This document shows positions 51,317 through 61,197 of a DNA stretch of 64,000 nt, in pieces; the stretch's first letter is position 1; the number at the start of each line of letters is the position of its first letter. The position numbers were made by a program, and so were the translations under genes. The stretch is taken from the NCBI GenBank assembly GCA_964557955.1, contig CAZLCS010000001.1, positions 248,001 to 312,000 of the forward strand. The letters are read 5' to 3'. The notes under the pieces were generated by a model. That model did no database searches. It saw only the letters and a list, made by a program, of their open reading frames with translations, and was not told the DNA's origin. This DNA comes from JALOOX01 sp964557955. GTDB taxonomy: Bacteria; Desulfobacterota; Syntrophobacteria; Syntrophobacterales; Syntrophobacteraceae.

Positions 51317-51934
51317 ATGCCCAGATTGCGTCCCAGCTGGCATGAGTACTTCATGCTCATCGCCAAGATCGTCAGCAGCCGGTCCACCTGCAACTCGCGT
51401 CCGACCGGAGCGGTCATTGTCAAAAGCAACCACATCCTTGCGACCGGGTACAATGGAGCCATGCCCGGGGCCGCCCACTGCATCGACCAGCCCGACGTCG
51501 ACGGGAATCCCTATTGTTTCCGAAGGTTGAGTGGTGTGCCCGACATCGATAAATACAACTTCTGCAAGGCCTCCCATGCCGAAGCCAACGCCATCGCCCA
51601 GGCGGCACGTTACGGCATCGGCATCGAGGGTGCAACGCTTTATACCACCCTTGCCCCCTGTTATGTATGTCTCAAGCTCGTGGCAACGGCTCGAATTCGA
51701 GCAGTCTACTATGAGCACATCTACGAATCCATGGCTCCCGAAAGGGACCGGTTCTGGAAGGAAGCGGTCCGAGAGTCCGGGATCCAGGTGTTCGAACGGC
51801 TGATCATCTCTCCGACCACCTACGAATATATTCTTTCAGATATCACGAATATCACCTCGCGTCGAAGAACCCAGGCAACCGACTTCCTGTCGACATCGGG
51901 AGGAGAGCGACTGCCCATGGATGAAACACACTGA
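51317..51934 (+). CDS. Deoxycytidylate (dCMP) deaminase family protein
   Basis: A 205-residue zinc deaminase of the ComEB/dCMP deaminase group, which makes dUMP for thymidylate synthesis. Zinc ligands are in SHAEANAIAQ and TLAPCYVCLK; the N-terminus PSWHEYFMLIAKIVSSRSTC and SRPTGAVIVKSNHILATGYN also match. It is about 50 residues longer than the shortest members owing to a C-terminal extension (ITNITSRRRTQATDF). It starts a plus-strand cluster with a HAD gene and a lipase-like gene. Confidence 0.9.
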   Translation: MPRLRPSWHEYFMLIAKIVSSRSTCNSRPTGAVIVKSNHILATGYNGAMPGAAHCIDQPDVDGNPYCFRRLSGVPDIDKYNFCKASHAEANAIAQAARYGIGIEGATLYTTLAPCYVCLKLVATARIRAVYYEHIYESMAPERDRFWKEAVRESGIQVFERLIISPTTYEYILSDITNITSRRRTQATDFLSTSGGERLPMDETH

Positions 51935-51952
51935 AGACTGCGGCAGACGAAG

Positions 51953-52648
51953 GTGGCCTCTAAATATTGCACAGTCTTCTTCGATCTTGGCAACACGCTG
52001 CTGCGACCGGCAGGCCCGCCGGCTCGCAGGATGCTCGGGGAGCGGCTGAACCTTTCCGAAAAGGAAGTCAAGCTGGCGGGGCGACTGATCATGACCCGGC
52101 CGCATCAGAATCCCGAAGCGATGGCAGCCGAGTTGTCGCATATCCTGCCTGCGAAGGACCCTCGCCATGTCCGGGAGGCAGTATGCGGCGTCTGGCTCGA
52201 GCAGATGGAGCGGGTGGCTCTTCACCCGGATGCCCTGGAGCTGCTGGACAGGCTCAGGGACATGTCCTGTCGCCTGGGTCTCCTCTCGAACCTGTGGGAA
52301 CCCGTCTTCGAAGCGATTCAGGCCGGGACACCGGGGTTCCTGACTCGTTTCGACCATCTTGTTTTGAGCTGCCGTCTTGGCGTAAAGAAGCCGTCCCCCG
52401 CGATCTTCGAGGCGGCCGTCCGTGCTTGCGGCATGCCTCCTCACTGCTGCTGGATGGTGGGAGACAGCTATGAACTGGACCTGGAGCCCGCCATGAAAGC
52501 GGGAATGCACGCAGTCTGGGTCTTGAGTCGTCCGGAGGCCGAGAAGGAGTTGCTCGCCAAGGTCCTGAGGGGCGAAAAGCCTCCTCCCGACTCCGCTGTC
52601 GCAGAGCTCCTGGATCTGCCGCGACTCTTAATGCTTAAGCTTTCCTGA
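51953..52648 (+). CDS. HAD-superfamily hydrolase
   Basis: A 231-residue HAD protein. The first motif is TVFFDLGNTLLRP, which has Gly where the second catalytic Asp is usually found (DxGxT form, common in a HAD subgroup). Motif 2 is GLLSNLW, motif 3 K in RLGVKKPSPAIFEAA, motif 4 WMVGDSYELDLEPAMKAGM. It uses GTG (51953) 18 bases after the deaminase stop. Likely a phosphatase of unknown substrate; the missing Asp could reduce phosphatase power. Confidence 0.86.
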   Translation: MASKYCTVFFDLGNTLLRPAGPPARRMLGERLNLSEKEVKLAGRLIMTRPHQNPEAMAAELSHILPAKDPRHVREAVCGVWLEQMERVALHPDALELLDRLRDMSCRLGLLSNLWEPVFEAIQAGTPGFLTRFDHLVLSCRLGVKKPSPAIFEAAVRACGMPPHCCWMVGDSYELDLEPAMKAGMHAVWVLSRPEAEKELLAKVLRGEKPPPDSAVAELLDLPRLLMLKLS

Positions 52649-52668
52649 CCGGAGGAGACATTAAATCG

Positions 52669-53508
52669 ATGGAGATCCTGAAGTGGTTTATCCTGGTGGT
52701 ATTAGGGCTTTCTGCCCTCACTCATGCTTTCTTCTGGTATGAGTCGGCTAACGGGCCCCACCGTGAATACCTTGAAAAACTTTCCCGGGGGCGGGTCTTA
52801 TGGTGGGTCCTCAGGGGAGTAGCGTACGGTTTTGGCTCCCTTGTTCTGGTTTCACTCCTGTTTCCTCTTGGTCTGTTTCGTGCCTTTCGTTTTTCGGTGT
52901 CCGGCGAGGAGAGTGCGCTGCCTCCGGTGATTCTGGTACATGGTCTTTATCATAATGCAAGCGGTTGGGCTTTCTACCGTTATTGGCTCAGGCAATCGGG
53001 ATTTTCCAGGGTTTACGCTTTCAGCTACTCGAGTTTCGGCACTTCATTTGACGAGATTCTGACCCGGTTGGAAAGGTTTGTTCGGGAGGTGGAGTCCCAG
53101 AATCCGGGCCGGCCCCCCGTCATGGTTGGCCACAGCCTTGGAGGCCTCGTCTGTCGAGCCTTTGCCGATTCTCCTGAAAACGTTGGGAGAATCGACGCCG
53201 TGGTCACGCTGGGGACCCCCCATCGGGGATCAAAGCTCGCTGCCCTCAGCTTGGGGAGTCTAGGGCAGAGCCTTCGCTTTGATGGACCTTTATTCAAGGA
53301 GCTGGAAAGCAGATCGGCCCCGGAGGGCAGTCATCGGCTGGCCATTTTTTCGCCCATGGATACCATGGTTCTGCCTTTTGAGGCCCTGAAGGCGAGGGAC
53401 CCCGCCTGGAAAAATGTGGAGGCGGCGCCTGTGGGTCATATCCGCATGCTGTTTCACCGGCCGACGGCTCAAAGAGCCATTGAGTTTCTCCAGAACGCCA
53501 CCCAATGA
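52669..53508 (+). CDS. Membrane-anchored alpha/beta hydrolase, triacylglycerol lipase-like
   Basis: A 279-residue protein with two N-terminal hydrophobic segments (ILKWFILVVLGLSALTHAFF; VAYGFGSLVLVSLLFPLGLF) and an alpha/beta hydrolase domain. The HG oxyanion motif is VILVHGLYHNASGW, the nucleophile elbow is VMVGHSLGGLVCRA, the acid is in IFSPMDTMVLP and the His in VGHIRMLFH. TLGTPHRGSKLAA is typical of EstA/lipase class 2-like proteins. A GGAGGAG site precedes the ATG. It ends 49 bp from the convergent cysC. Confidence 0.87.
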   Translation: MEILKWFILVVLGLSALTHAFFWYESANGPHREYLEKLSRGRVLWWVLRGVAYGFGSLVLVSLLFPLGLFRAFRFSVSGEESALPPVILVHGLYHNASGWAFYRYWLRQSGFSRVYAFSYSSFGTSFDEILTRLERFVREVESQNPGRPPVMVGHSLGGLVCRAFADSPENVGRIDAVVTLGTPHRGSKLAALSLGSLGQSLRFDGPLFKELESRSAPEGSHRLAIFSPMDTMVLPFEALKARDPAWKNVEAAPVGHIRMLFHRPTAQRAIEFLQNATQ

Positions 53509-53557
53509 GGCCTCAAATTTAAGGGTTGAACCGGCTCCGGCTTGGTCGCGGCAAAAC

Positions 53558-54184
53558 TCATGCGGCGGGGCGGAAGTAGATGATCCCCCGTTCAAGCAGG
53601 AAGCGAATGACTGCATCCACTGAGTCATCCAGAGAATGAGAGGTTGTGTCGATCACCAGGTCGGGGTTTTCAGGTTCCTCGTAGGGCGCTGAAATGCCAG
53701 TCATATTAAGAATTTCACCTCGCCTGGCCTTCTTGTAGAGCCCTTTGGGGTCGCGCTCTTCGCACACATCGAGCGAGCACCGCACGTAGCATTCGTAGTA
53801 CGGCCAGTTGCTCATGAGGTTCCTCACGAATGCGCGGCTTTCGCGGAACGGAGCGATGAAGGCGGCAAAAACGAGCAGCCCTGCATCCACCATCAGCTTG
53901 GAGACTTCGGCGATGCGACGGATGTTCTCCTTGCGGTCCTCGGCGCTCAACCCCAGGTCTGCGTTCAATCCGGTTCGAATGTTGTCCCCGTCCAGCACGT
54001 AGCTTCGAATCCCATAGCGGTAGAGACGGGCTTCTACTGCATGAGCCAGGGTGGATTTTCCACTCCCGGAGAGCCCGGTGAACCAGATGAGGCCGCTTCG
54101 ATGACCGTTGAGCACATGACGGTCGGAGCATTTTATGAGGGACTCGAAGGGGAAGATGTTCTCAGCCTTATGGAGCTCGTTCAT
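53558..54184 (-). CDS. cysC: Adenylylsulfate (APS) kinase
   Basis: A 208-residue kinase that makes PAPS from APS and ATP. The P-loop is IWFTGLSGSGKSTLAHAVEA, then VLDGDNIRTGLNADLGLSAEDR, ENIRRIAEVSKLMVDAGLLV, and RCSLDVCEERDPKGLYKKAR. It ends GISAPYEEPENPDLVID. The ATG at 54184 is preferred over a 60-codon upstream extension. No cysN/cysD gene is adjacent, which suggests a role in PAPS for sulfation or biosynthesis rather than the classic operon. Confidence 0.93.
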   Translation of the reverse strand: MNELHKAENIFPFESLIKCSDRHVLNGHRSGLIWFTGLSGSGKSTLAHAVEARLYRYGIRSYVLDGDNIRTGLNADLGLSAEDRKENIRRIAEVSKLMVDAGLLVFAAFIAPFRESRAFVRNLMSNWPYYECYVRCSLDVCEERDPKGLYKKARRGEILNMTGISAPYEEPENPDLVIDTTSHSLDDSVDAVIRFLLERGIIYFRPAA

Positions 54185-54238
54185 CGTCTCACTTTCATGA
54201 ATCGTGTGTGGGAACCACCACGCAATAGAGAACAATAA

Positions 54239-54311
54239 GTGATCGGGCACTCCCCCGATGCGGTCGAGGTCCTTTCCAATCTCCGTGCCTGTTCGATTCA
54301 GGCCGATCACT
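54239..54311 (+). other. tRNA-like inverted-repeat structure upstream of cysC
   Basis: The 7-bp helix GTGATCG/CGATCAC (54239-54245 with 54304-54310) extends to 9 bp counting flanking bases. Directly inside is GCCTG-TTCGATT-CAGGC, a perfect T-arm with a canonical loop, ending next to the acceptor strand as in a tRNA. A D-like stem is weak (GCA/TGC) and the D loop lacks GG; the anticodon loop is 8 nt. It might be a decayed tRNA or a chance structure. The flanking 54185-54540 has no gene. Confidence 0.3.
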
Positions 54312-54540
54312 CCGTAACAATTGGGAGCACGTACTTGAGATGGCTGGTGCACCCATTCCCACATAGCTCAGATACTTCATCTTCCGGAGAATTTCAACGA
54401 TCGTGGCCATTGAACCCCATCAAACCGGGTGTCACGGGCGAAGCCGGGCTCACTCATGTCACCGAACTCCCGTCCATGGACAAGCCCTGACAGAATCGTG
54501 GCACCCCTTGCGTCAAAAACATCGTCCCCCCGCCTTCCCG

Positions 54541-56565
54541 TCAAAGCTGGATGCGCAGAAGATCGTCCCTGGGGCTGATGCGCTCGATCTTCACACGGAC
54601 CATCTGCCCCCGCTGAAGGGCGTTCTTCTCGGGAAGCGGCACGTTCGCTTCCATGAGAAAGTCGGGGAGCAGCACGTGAGCAAACCGGTCGTTCTGGTCC
54701 AGCACCACGGCATCCAGGGTGTGCAGGTCCTCCTGCTCCATGTATTTCAGAATCCAGTAACGGGTCCATTTTCGCTGAATCAGGAAGATCTTGGACTGGA
54801 CGGCGGCCACGCGCGTGATCAGCTGTCGCAGATCATCTTCTGAATAGGGGTTTTCCTGGCCCAATAATAGATGCCGGATTTGGCGCTGCACCACCAGGTC
54901 GGTGTATCGACGAATGGGCGAAGTCGCCATGGTGTAGCTCGAAAGGGCCAAGCTGCAGTGGGGACGGGGCTGGGTATCCATTTCGGCGCGCGCGAAAAGA
55001 CGGCGCTGGCGGTAGATGTGGAAGATCTCGTGCTCACTGGCGACCGGGTCGGTTTCAGGCTTGCACTCCGCCTGCCCCCTGTAAACAGAAGGGACGCCCC
55101 GCTCGGCCAGGAAGGATGCCGCCACAGCGTTGGCCGCGATCATCCATTCCGAGACCATGACCTGGCTGGGACTCTCCTTCTCATAGCGGGACATCTGGAT
55201 CATGCCGGCTGGATTTACATGAACGTGTATCTCGGGAAGAGGCAAAATGATGGCGCCGCGTTCGATCCTCTGCGCCCTCACCTTGATGGCCAGGTCGTAC
55301 AGGCCGGCAAGGACCGGGTCCCGGGCGAGGCGCTCGTTGACATCCTCGTAGGTCAGCTGCTCGCGGATCCTGATGACGCTCAGAACGATTTCACGCCCTT
55401 TGACGGCCCCTTCCGAATCCAGCGTCAGAAGGAAGCTCATGGCAAATCGGTCTTTTCCCGATTTGAGACTGAACCACTCTTCCGATAGCACCGGGGGCAG
55501 CATGGATATCCGTCCATCGGGAAGATAAATCGAGCTGGCCCTCGACTCGGCCTCCTGGTCCAGGACGTCTCCCGGATCGACGAACTCGGCCACATCCGCA
55601 ATGTGGATCCCGACTTCATAAGTCCCGTCCTCCAGGACCCGAAGGCTCAAGGCATCGTCGTGGTCGCGTGTCAGGCTGCTGTCGATGGTGAAAGCGTCCA
55701 GATCTCTCAGGTCCCGCCGGGACGAAGCATCCCAGCGCACAGCGAGGTCGGCCGCCGCGACGGCGCCGGCCCTCGAAAGCACCTCTTCCGGGAAGTCCGG
55801 CGAGATATTCTGCTCGTGCAGATAGAGATTCTCGTCTTCCCTCCAAATGCCCAGGCGAACCAGCAGACGAAACGCCGAGCTGGATACGGGCGAAATATTG
55901 GCTCTCTTAAGCAGCTCCTTGACGAAGGCGGCGTCGGGGGATTCCTGGCCGAATAAGCAGAAGCTCTTGATGCTGTCAATGAGCCCAAGGTGCTCATCGG
56001 GAATCCCCGGTCGGTGCTTTCGGTTCCATACGGCCTGAACCCAGTGGGCGCCGCTCTCGATGCGAGCTTCCTTCTCCGCCTCGCGCACGATTTCCACGCG
56101 CCGCTGCTCCACCTTGTCCTGAGGGCGCGCATGGAACAGGCCGTCCTTGAACTGGAAGTAAAGCCGGTCGTAAAGCAGGACGCGCTGCACCGCCGCCACG
56201 TGATGATCCGTGAGGGATTCGCTGAACACGAACTCCGCAAGCCCCCGGATGTCGTAGCCTTCGCTTTCCGATTCGAGCAGAGACCAAAGCTCCTCCACGT
56301 CAACGAGCTGCATGAGGCCTTTGCGGGCGGCCGTAGCTCCCTGGAGCCTCTTCACCTGTTCATCGCGGCTGAGGTTCAGGTCGAGGGTTTGCGTGGAGAC
56401 ATGAAGAATGCGGCTCTGGGCGAGGCTGATCTCTTTGTTGTGCTCCGTCAGGATGGCCAGCCGGCTGCCTTTCAAGGCCGTACAGATCCCGCACAGGATC
56501 TGCCGGTTCTCGAAAAACTCAACGATGCTTCCCGGACCGATTTCCGGCGGTGCGACCGGGTTCAT
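54541..56565 (-). CDS. RNase II/RNase R family exoribonuclease
   Basis: A 674-residue 3'-to-5' exoribonuclease with the RNB catalytic domain about residues 290-600. The metal-binding Asp residues lie in AFTIDSSLTRDHDDALSLRV, which departs slightly from the usual D-x-x-D-D spacing, and the family signature SPIRRYTDLVVQRQ is intact. It has a winged-helix N-terminal part and a short S1-like C-terminus (RGQMVRVKIERISP), shorter than E. coli RNase R. It degrades structured RNA. Its ATG overlaps the upstream amidase stop by four bases. Confidence 0.92.
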   Translation of the reverse strand: MNPVAPPEIGPGSIVEFFENRQILCGICTALKGSRLAILTEHNKEISLAQSRILHVSTQTLDLNLSRDEQVKRLQGATAARKGLMQLVDVEELWSLLESESEGYDIRGLAEFVFSESLTDHHVAAVQRVLLYDRLYFQFKDGLFHARPQDKVEQRRVEIVREAEKEARIESGAHWVQAVWNRKHRPGIPDEHLGLIDSIKSFCLFGQESPDAAFVKELLKRANISPVSSSAFRLLVRLGIWREDENLYLHEQNISPDFPEEVLSRAGAVAAADLAVRWDASSRRDLRDLDAFTIDSSLTRDHDDALSLRVLEDGTYEVGIHIADVAEFVDPGDVLDQEAESRASSIYLPDGRISMLPPVLSEEWFSLKSGKDRFAMSFLLTLDSEGAVKGREIVLSVIRIREQLTYEDVNERLARDPVLAGLYDLAIKVRAQRIERGAIILPLPEIHVHVNPAGMIQMSRYEKESPSQVMVSEWMIAANAVAASFLAERGVPSVYRGQAECKPETDPVASEHEIFHIYRQRRLFARAEMDTQPRPHCSLALSSYTMATSPIRRYTDLVVQRQIRHLLLGQENPYSEDDLRQLITRVAAVQSKIFLIQRKWTRYWILKYMEQEDLHTLDAVVLDQNDRFAHVLLPDFLMEANVPLPEKNALQRGQMVRVKIERISPRDDLLRIQL

Positions 56566-58370
56566 GAGCGGTCTCCCAATCGGGCCAGCCCTTTCATCTG
56601 CTGAATGTAAGCACCAATGCCCGAGGCCATTCCCTCGGCCATGCGGCGCCGAAATTCCTTGTCATTGAGGCGCGCCTCTTCACGCGGATGGGTGATGAAT
56701 GCGGTTTCAACCAGGATGCAGGGCATTTCGGCACCCAGCAGCACCCAGAACGGAGCCTGCTTCACCCCCAGGTCGCGCACCTCGTCGTACTGCTCCTGTC
56801 GAAGCCCTTTGACGATATGGGCCTGAACCAGTTTGGCCAGCTGCGAGGACTCCTTGATCTTCGTGTTCATCAGGAGATCCTGAAGGATCTTTTCGAGGTC
56901 GCTGATCTGCTTGGTGGACGTAGCGTTCTCGAAAGCGGCAACCCTCGCGGATTCCTGGTCTTTGGAGAAATCGAGAAAGTAGGTCTCCGTGCCGAAATAC
57001 CTCGGGTCGTGGTGAGCATTGGTGTGAATCGAGATGAAAAGATCGGCTTTCTGGGCGTTGGCCATGGCCGCCCTCGCTTCCAGGGGGACAAAACTATCCG
57101 AAGTCCTCGTCAGGGTGACCTGACAGTTCATCCTCGACTCCAGGACCTTCTTCAGCTCCAGGGCCAGCGCAAGGGTGACGGTTTTTTCATAGACGCCGTT
57201 GGGACCAGTGGCTCCCTTGTCTTTGCCGCCGTGTCCCGGGTCGATGACGATCCGCTTGACTTCGAGACCGAGCTGCCGGGCCAGGCTGGGCAACCTGGCG
57301 GTTTCCACGGGCGGGTGTGGCACTTCGGCAGGGGGGGGAGCCGGGAGGGAAGGCGACCTGGTGCCCTGAACATCGATGATGAGCCGGTGGGGATCCGAGA
57401 GGGTGAAGATTCGATAGCGCTCGAGGGTGCGCGCGTCCAGCACCACCTGGGTGATGTTGTCGTCGGCCTGCCTGGCGCTGACTCCCTCCAGAAAAGGATC
57501 GGTCGTCTTCAGATGAGCTTCCATCTTTGGATTCACGACGCAGCTTCGGAGCGACAGGATGATCTGCGCCGGCTTGTCCGGTGACGCGCCGGCTGCCGAG
57601 GCCTGTTCCTCAAAGGTGACTGGCCCGCTGGTGTAGAGGGCGACCCTCGTGTAAGATTCGCCGGACCACGCCTGAATCCGCTGCAGCTCGGCTACCGAGG
57701 GGCAGGGGGGCGGTCCGGAGCCTGGCTCCGCCCGTGTGGAAAGCTCCTGCCGCTGCTCCACCGGCGGTGAAAGGGCCGGTTTGGCGGCCGGCGTGCTCGA
57801 TGAAATAGTGCCTCTGGAGACGGCCACCTGGTGGGGGATGTCCGGTTCTTTGAGGTCCTTGCAGCCCGACTCGCGCCTCAGCTGATCCATCATCTGGTTG
57901 GCCTTGGCCCTGGAGTCGCCCCTCGGAAAGAAGAGCGCGACTTTTCTGAACTCGATGAAGGCCTGCTGGGGGTCGACCGTCATGAGGATGACCCCTCTGA
58001 GGTACTGGGCATCGTCGGCCAGGGGGCTGTTGGGATGTGCCTCGACGAGCTTTTTGTAGGTGCCGAGAGCCGCCTGCAGATCCTGATCGGTTTTGCTCAG
58101 ATCGAACAAGTGATGGTGGCACTGGCCAATGAGATAAAGGCATCGATCCGACACCTTCATCTGCGCGTCGTCACTCAGGATATCGGACAATTTCCGGATG
58201 CATTGCCGGAGCGCTTCCGCCTTGCCCTGAGGGTCCTGTATGCCGAAGGTGCTGCGATACATGTCGCGGACGACGCCGTAACGTTCTTCGATGGTTTGTG
58301 AGCGGCCGGCTTCAGGAAACCCGAGAAGGAAGCAGAAAAGCAGGCAGAATGCCGAAGACCTCACGAACAT
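56562..58370 (-). CDS. N-acetylmuramoyl-L-alanine amidase with TPR-like and AMIN domains
   Basis: A 602-residue periplasmic enzyme that cleaves peptide side chains from peptidoglycan. Signal peptide: basic MFVRSS, core AFCLLFCFLLGFPEAG. A helical TPR-like N-part (QAFIEFRKVALFFPRGDSRA) precedes an AMIN domain (YTRVALYTSGPVTFEEQ; RIFTLSDPHRLIIDVQG). The Amidase_3 domain shows IVIDPGHGGKDKGATGPNGV, the Glu after KTVTLALALELKK-type helix, SIHTNAHHDPRYFG and CILVETAFITHPREEARLN. The start has a GGGAGGAAAA site. It likely acts in daughter-cell separation. Confidence 0.93.
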   Translation of the reverse strand: MFVRSSAFCLLFCFLLGFPEAGRSQTIEERYGVVRDMYRSTFGIQDPQGKAEALRQCIRKLSDILSDDAQMKVSDRCLYLIGQCHHHLFDLSKTDQDLQAALGTYKKLVEAHPNSPLADDAQYLRGVILMTVDPQQAFIEFRKVALFFPRGDSRAKANQMMDQLRRESGCKDLKEPDIPHQVAVSRGTISSSTPAAKPALSPPVEQRQELSTRAEPGSGPPPCPSVAELQRIQAWSGESYTRVALYTSGPVTFEEQASAAGASPDKPAQIILSLRSCVVNPKMEAHLKTTDPFLEGVSARQADDNITQVVLDARTLERYRIFTLSDPHRLIIDVQGTRSPSLPAPPPAEVPHPPVETARLPSLARQLGLEVKRIVIDPGHGGKDKGATGPNGVYEKTVTLALALELKKVLESRMNCQVTLTRTSDSFVPLEARAAMANAQKADLFISIHTNAHHDPRYFGTETYFLDFSKDQESARVAAFENATSTKQISDLEKILQDLLMNTKIKESSQLAKLVQAHIVKGLRQEQYDEVRDLGVKQAPFWVLLGAEMPCILVETAFITHPREEARLNDKEFRRRMAEGMASGIGAYIQQMKGLARLGDRS

Positions 58371-58461
58371 TCCAGCTTTTCCTCCCACAGGGAGAGGCCT
58401 CCTTTTCGGAAAGAGGGGTCCGCCTTTCAGAAATCGCGGCGATATCAACATGCTGAGCTCT

Positions 58462-61197
58462 TCACCTCTTTCCAGTTGAGGCTGAGCTTCTGCTCTCGGG
58501 AGCCGAAGAATCAGGATTTCGGCGCCTGATCTGCTCTCTCAACGCATAAAGCGTCTGCAGGGCCCCAAGCGGGGTCATCTGATCCATATCGAGGCCCAGG
58601 ATCTGATCCCGCAGCCATTCCAGAGAGGGTTGAAAGAGCCCGAGCTGCAGGCCTGTCTCTTTCTCCTTCTCTCGTCGTCCTTTTCTGCGGGCGCCTGACG
58701 AGACAGGGGCCAGGAAAGATTCTCCACGCTCGATGCGCGCCAGGATGTCCCTGGCCCGTTGGGTAGCTTCCGGGGGCAGCCCCGCCAGCTGAGCCACCTG
58801 AATGCCGTAGCTGCGGTTCACTCCACCGGGTACGAGCTTGTGGAAGAAAAGGATCTCTCCCTCCCATTCCTTGATGGCCACATTGTAGTTCTTGACCCGG
58901 GAGCGCGTTTTGGCAAGCTCCGTCAACTCGTGATAGTGGGTGGCGAAAAGCGTCTTGACACCCACGCCCCCCAGGTCGTGCAGATACTCGGCAACGGCCC
59001 AGGCGATGCTCATGCCGTCGTAGGTGCTGGTGCCTCGCCCGATTTCATCCAGGATGATGAGGCTCCTTGGAGTAGCCTGATGCAGGATGTTGGCGGTTTC
59101 CTGCATTTCCACCATGAAGGTCGACCGCCCCCTGGCCAGATCGTCCGATGCCCCCACGCGGGTGAAGATGCGGTCCACGAGCCCGATGCGGGCCTCGGAG
59201 GCGGGAACGAAGCTCCCGACCTGGGCCAGGAGGACGATGAGGGCCGCCTGCCGCAGGATGGTCGATTTGCCGGCCATGTTCGGCCCGGTGATGATGAGCA
59301 GCTGCTGCTGATCCTGATCCATCTCGAGGTCGTTGGGAACGAAGCTTCCGGGGTCCAGGAACCGCTCGATGACCGGGTGGCGTCCGTCCCGGATGGTAAT
59401 GACGCCCGAGCCGTCCAGGACCGGGCAGCAGTAGTCCATCCTTGCCGCCGTCTCGGCCAGGCCGCACAGGCAGTCCAGCTCGGCCACGGTGTCGGCCATG
59501 GATTGGATGCGGAGGCTCTCGCGAGCCACCGTCCGCCGGAGATCCGAAAAGATCCGCTGCTCGAGCTCCAGCCGCCGCTCGTCCGCCTCGAGGACCTGGG
59601 TCTCGAAGGTCTTGAGCTCTTCCGTGATGAACCTCTCCCCGTTCACCAGGGTCTGCTTGCGGATGTACTCGGCAGGGGCCGAAGCCAGGTTGGCCTTGGA
59701 AATCTCGATATAATACCCGAAAACCTTGTTGAAACGGACCTTGAGAGAGCCGATGCCCGTCCGCTGCCGCTCGCGGGTTTCATACTCGGCCATCCAGCCC
59801 TTGGCGTCGCGGCTCAGGCGGACGTAGTGATCCAGCTCTTCACTGACTCCGCTCCTGATGACGCCGCCCGAGTTGAAAGTGAGGGGCGGCGGGTCCGTGA
59901 TCGTTGCTTCGAGGGTCGCGGCCAGGTCAGCAAGGTCGTCCCATCCTTCGAGCAGCTCCTGCAGGCATCGCCCCGGCAAGTCACCGGCTGCCGTCTGCTC
60001 AATCCCGGTCACGGTTGTGGCGAGCCAGCACTCAATGGAATGTCGGATCTCCGGGAGCAACTGGAGGGATCGTTTGAGCCCAGCCAGATCCCTCGGAGTA
60101 GAAAGTCCCGTGCTGTTGCGTCCGTTCAGCCGCTCGAGGTCACTCATCTTTTGAAGGCTGCCTCGGATCTGAGCGCGCGTCTGCGGCTGCTCGACCATCC
60201 GCGCCACCCCCTCCAGGCGGCGCTCGATCCGATGCCGGTCGAGGAGGGGGTAGCGCAGCCACTGCTGCAGCTTGCGGCCCCCCATGGGTGTGAGGGTCCG
60301 GTCGATCACATCCAGTAGCGAACCCTTGCGGCCCTGGAAGCTCGACGACTGGAAGACCTCGAGATTGCGCAGGGTGGCTTCGTCCAGCACCATGTAGTCG
60401 GACCGGCTGTAAGGGGTGATCTTGCGGATGTGCTCGCAGTCTCCGAGGCGGTTGACCCGGATGTAAGCCAGAATGGCTCCCGCAGCACTCACGGCCAGGT
60501 CCATCCCCTGAACTCCAAAGCCCTCCAGGGAATGAACCTTGAAATGGCGAGTCAGCTCGTCTTCGGCCCGGCGGGGGTCAAAATCGTATGAATCCGGGTG
60601 CGTGACGACGAATCCCGAATGGCGCTGGAGCGCACTCAGTGGAGCGGGGAGGGAGGCATGCGGCGCCAGGAGCTCCTTGGGCGCCACCCGCTGGATCTCG
60701 TCTGCAAGAGCCTCGGCGGTCTCAAGCTCGACAGCGCGGAATTCGGCGGTTGAAATATCCAGGTAGGCTAGACCAAAATGATCGCCACGCGTTGAAACGG
60801 CAATGGCCGCGAGATAATTCGGCTGATTGGCCGTCAGGTTCTGGCTCTCCAGGACGAGCCCCGGTGTGATGACGCGGGTCACTTCGCGGCGTACCAGCCC
60901 TTTGGCTTTCTTGGGGTCCTCCACCTGCTCGCAGATGGCCACTTTGTGGCCGGCGGCGATGAGCTTCGGGATATAGGCTTCAGCGGCGTGGTAAGGGACG
61001 CCGCACATGGGAACGGGATTCTCGGAATTCCTGTCACGTGAAGTGAGCGTGATCTCGAGGACTCGGGCCGCTTCCACGGCGTCTTCCATGAAGAGTTCGT
61101 AGAAGTCCCCCATGCGGTACAGGAGCAGGGCCCCGGGGACCTGCGCCTTGATCTCCAGGTACTGCTGCATCATGGGGGTTGGCTTGGGGATGGACAA
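58462..61197 (-). CDS. mutS: DNA mismatch repair protein MutS
   Basis: A 911-residue MutS. It has the mismatch-binding domain with GDFYELFMEDA, the core and ABC-type ATPase with ITGPNMAGKSTILRQ (Walker A), DEIGRGTSTYDGMSIA (Walker B/signature) and ATHYHELTELA. The start is taken as TTG 61197: AGGAGAGG lies five bases before it and the protein begins SIPKPTPMMQQYLEIK as MutS usually does. An in-frame ATG at 61290 would add 31 non-conserved residues and has no ribosome site. It recognises mismatches and recruits MutL, not present here. Confidence 0.95.
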   Translation of the reverse strand: MSIPKPTPMMQQYLEIKAQVPGALLLYRMGDFYELFMEDAVEAARVLEITLTSRDRNSENPVPMCGVPYHAAEAYIPKLIAAGHKVAICEQVEDPKKAKGLVRREVTRVITPGLVLESQNLTANQPNYLAAIAVSTRGDHFGLAYLDISTAEFRAVELETAEALADEIQRVAPKELLAPHASLPAPLSALQRHSGFVVTHPDSYDFDPRRAEDELTRHFKVHSLEGFGVQGMDLAVSAAGAILAYIRVNRLGDCEHIRKITPYSRSDYMVLDEATLRNLEVFQSSSFQGRKGSLLDVIDRTLTPMGGRKLQQWLRYPLLDRHRIERRLEGVARMVEQPQTRAQIRGSLQKMSDLERLNGRNSTGLSTPRDLAGLKRSLQLLPEIRHSIECWLATTVTGIEQTAAGDLPGRCLQELLEGWDDLADLAATLEATITDPPPLTFNSGGVIRSGVSEELDHYVRLSRDAKGWMAEYETRERQRTGIGSLKVRFNKVFGYYIEISKANLASAPAEYIRKQTLVNGERFITEELKTFETQVLEADERRLELEQRIFSDLRRTVARESLRIQSMADTVAELDCLCGLAETAARMDYCCPVLDGSGVITIRDGRHPVIERFLDPGSFVPNDLEMDQDQQQLLIITGPNMAGKSTILRQAALIVLLAQVGSFVPASEARIGLVDRIFTRVGASDDLARGRSTFMVEMQETANILHQATPRSLIILDEIGRGTSTYDGMSIAWAVAEYLHDLGGVGVKTLFATHYHELTELAKTRSRVKNYNVAIKEWEGEILFFHKLVPGGVNRSYGIQVAQLAGLPPEATQRARDILARIERGESFLAPVSSGARRKGRREKEKETGLQLGLFQPSLEWLRDQILGLDMDQMTPLGALQTLYALREQIRRRNPDSSAPESRSSASTGKR

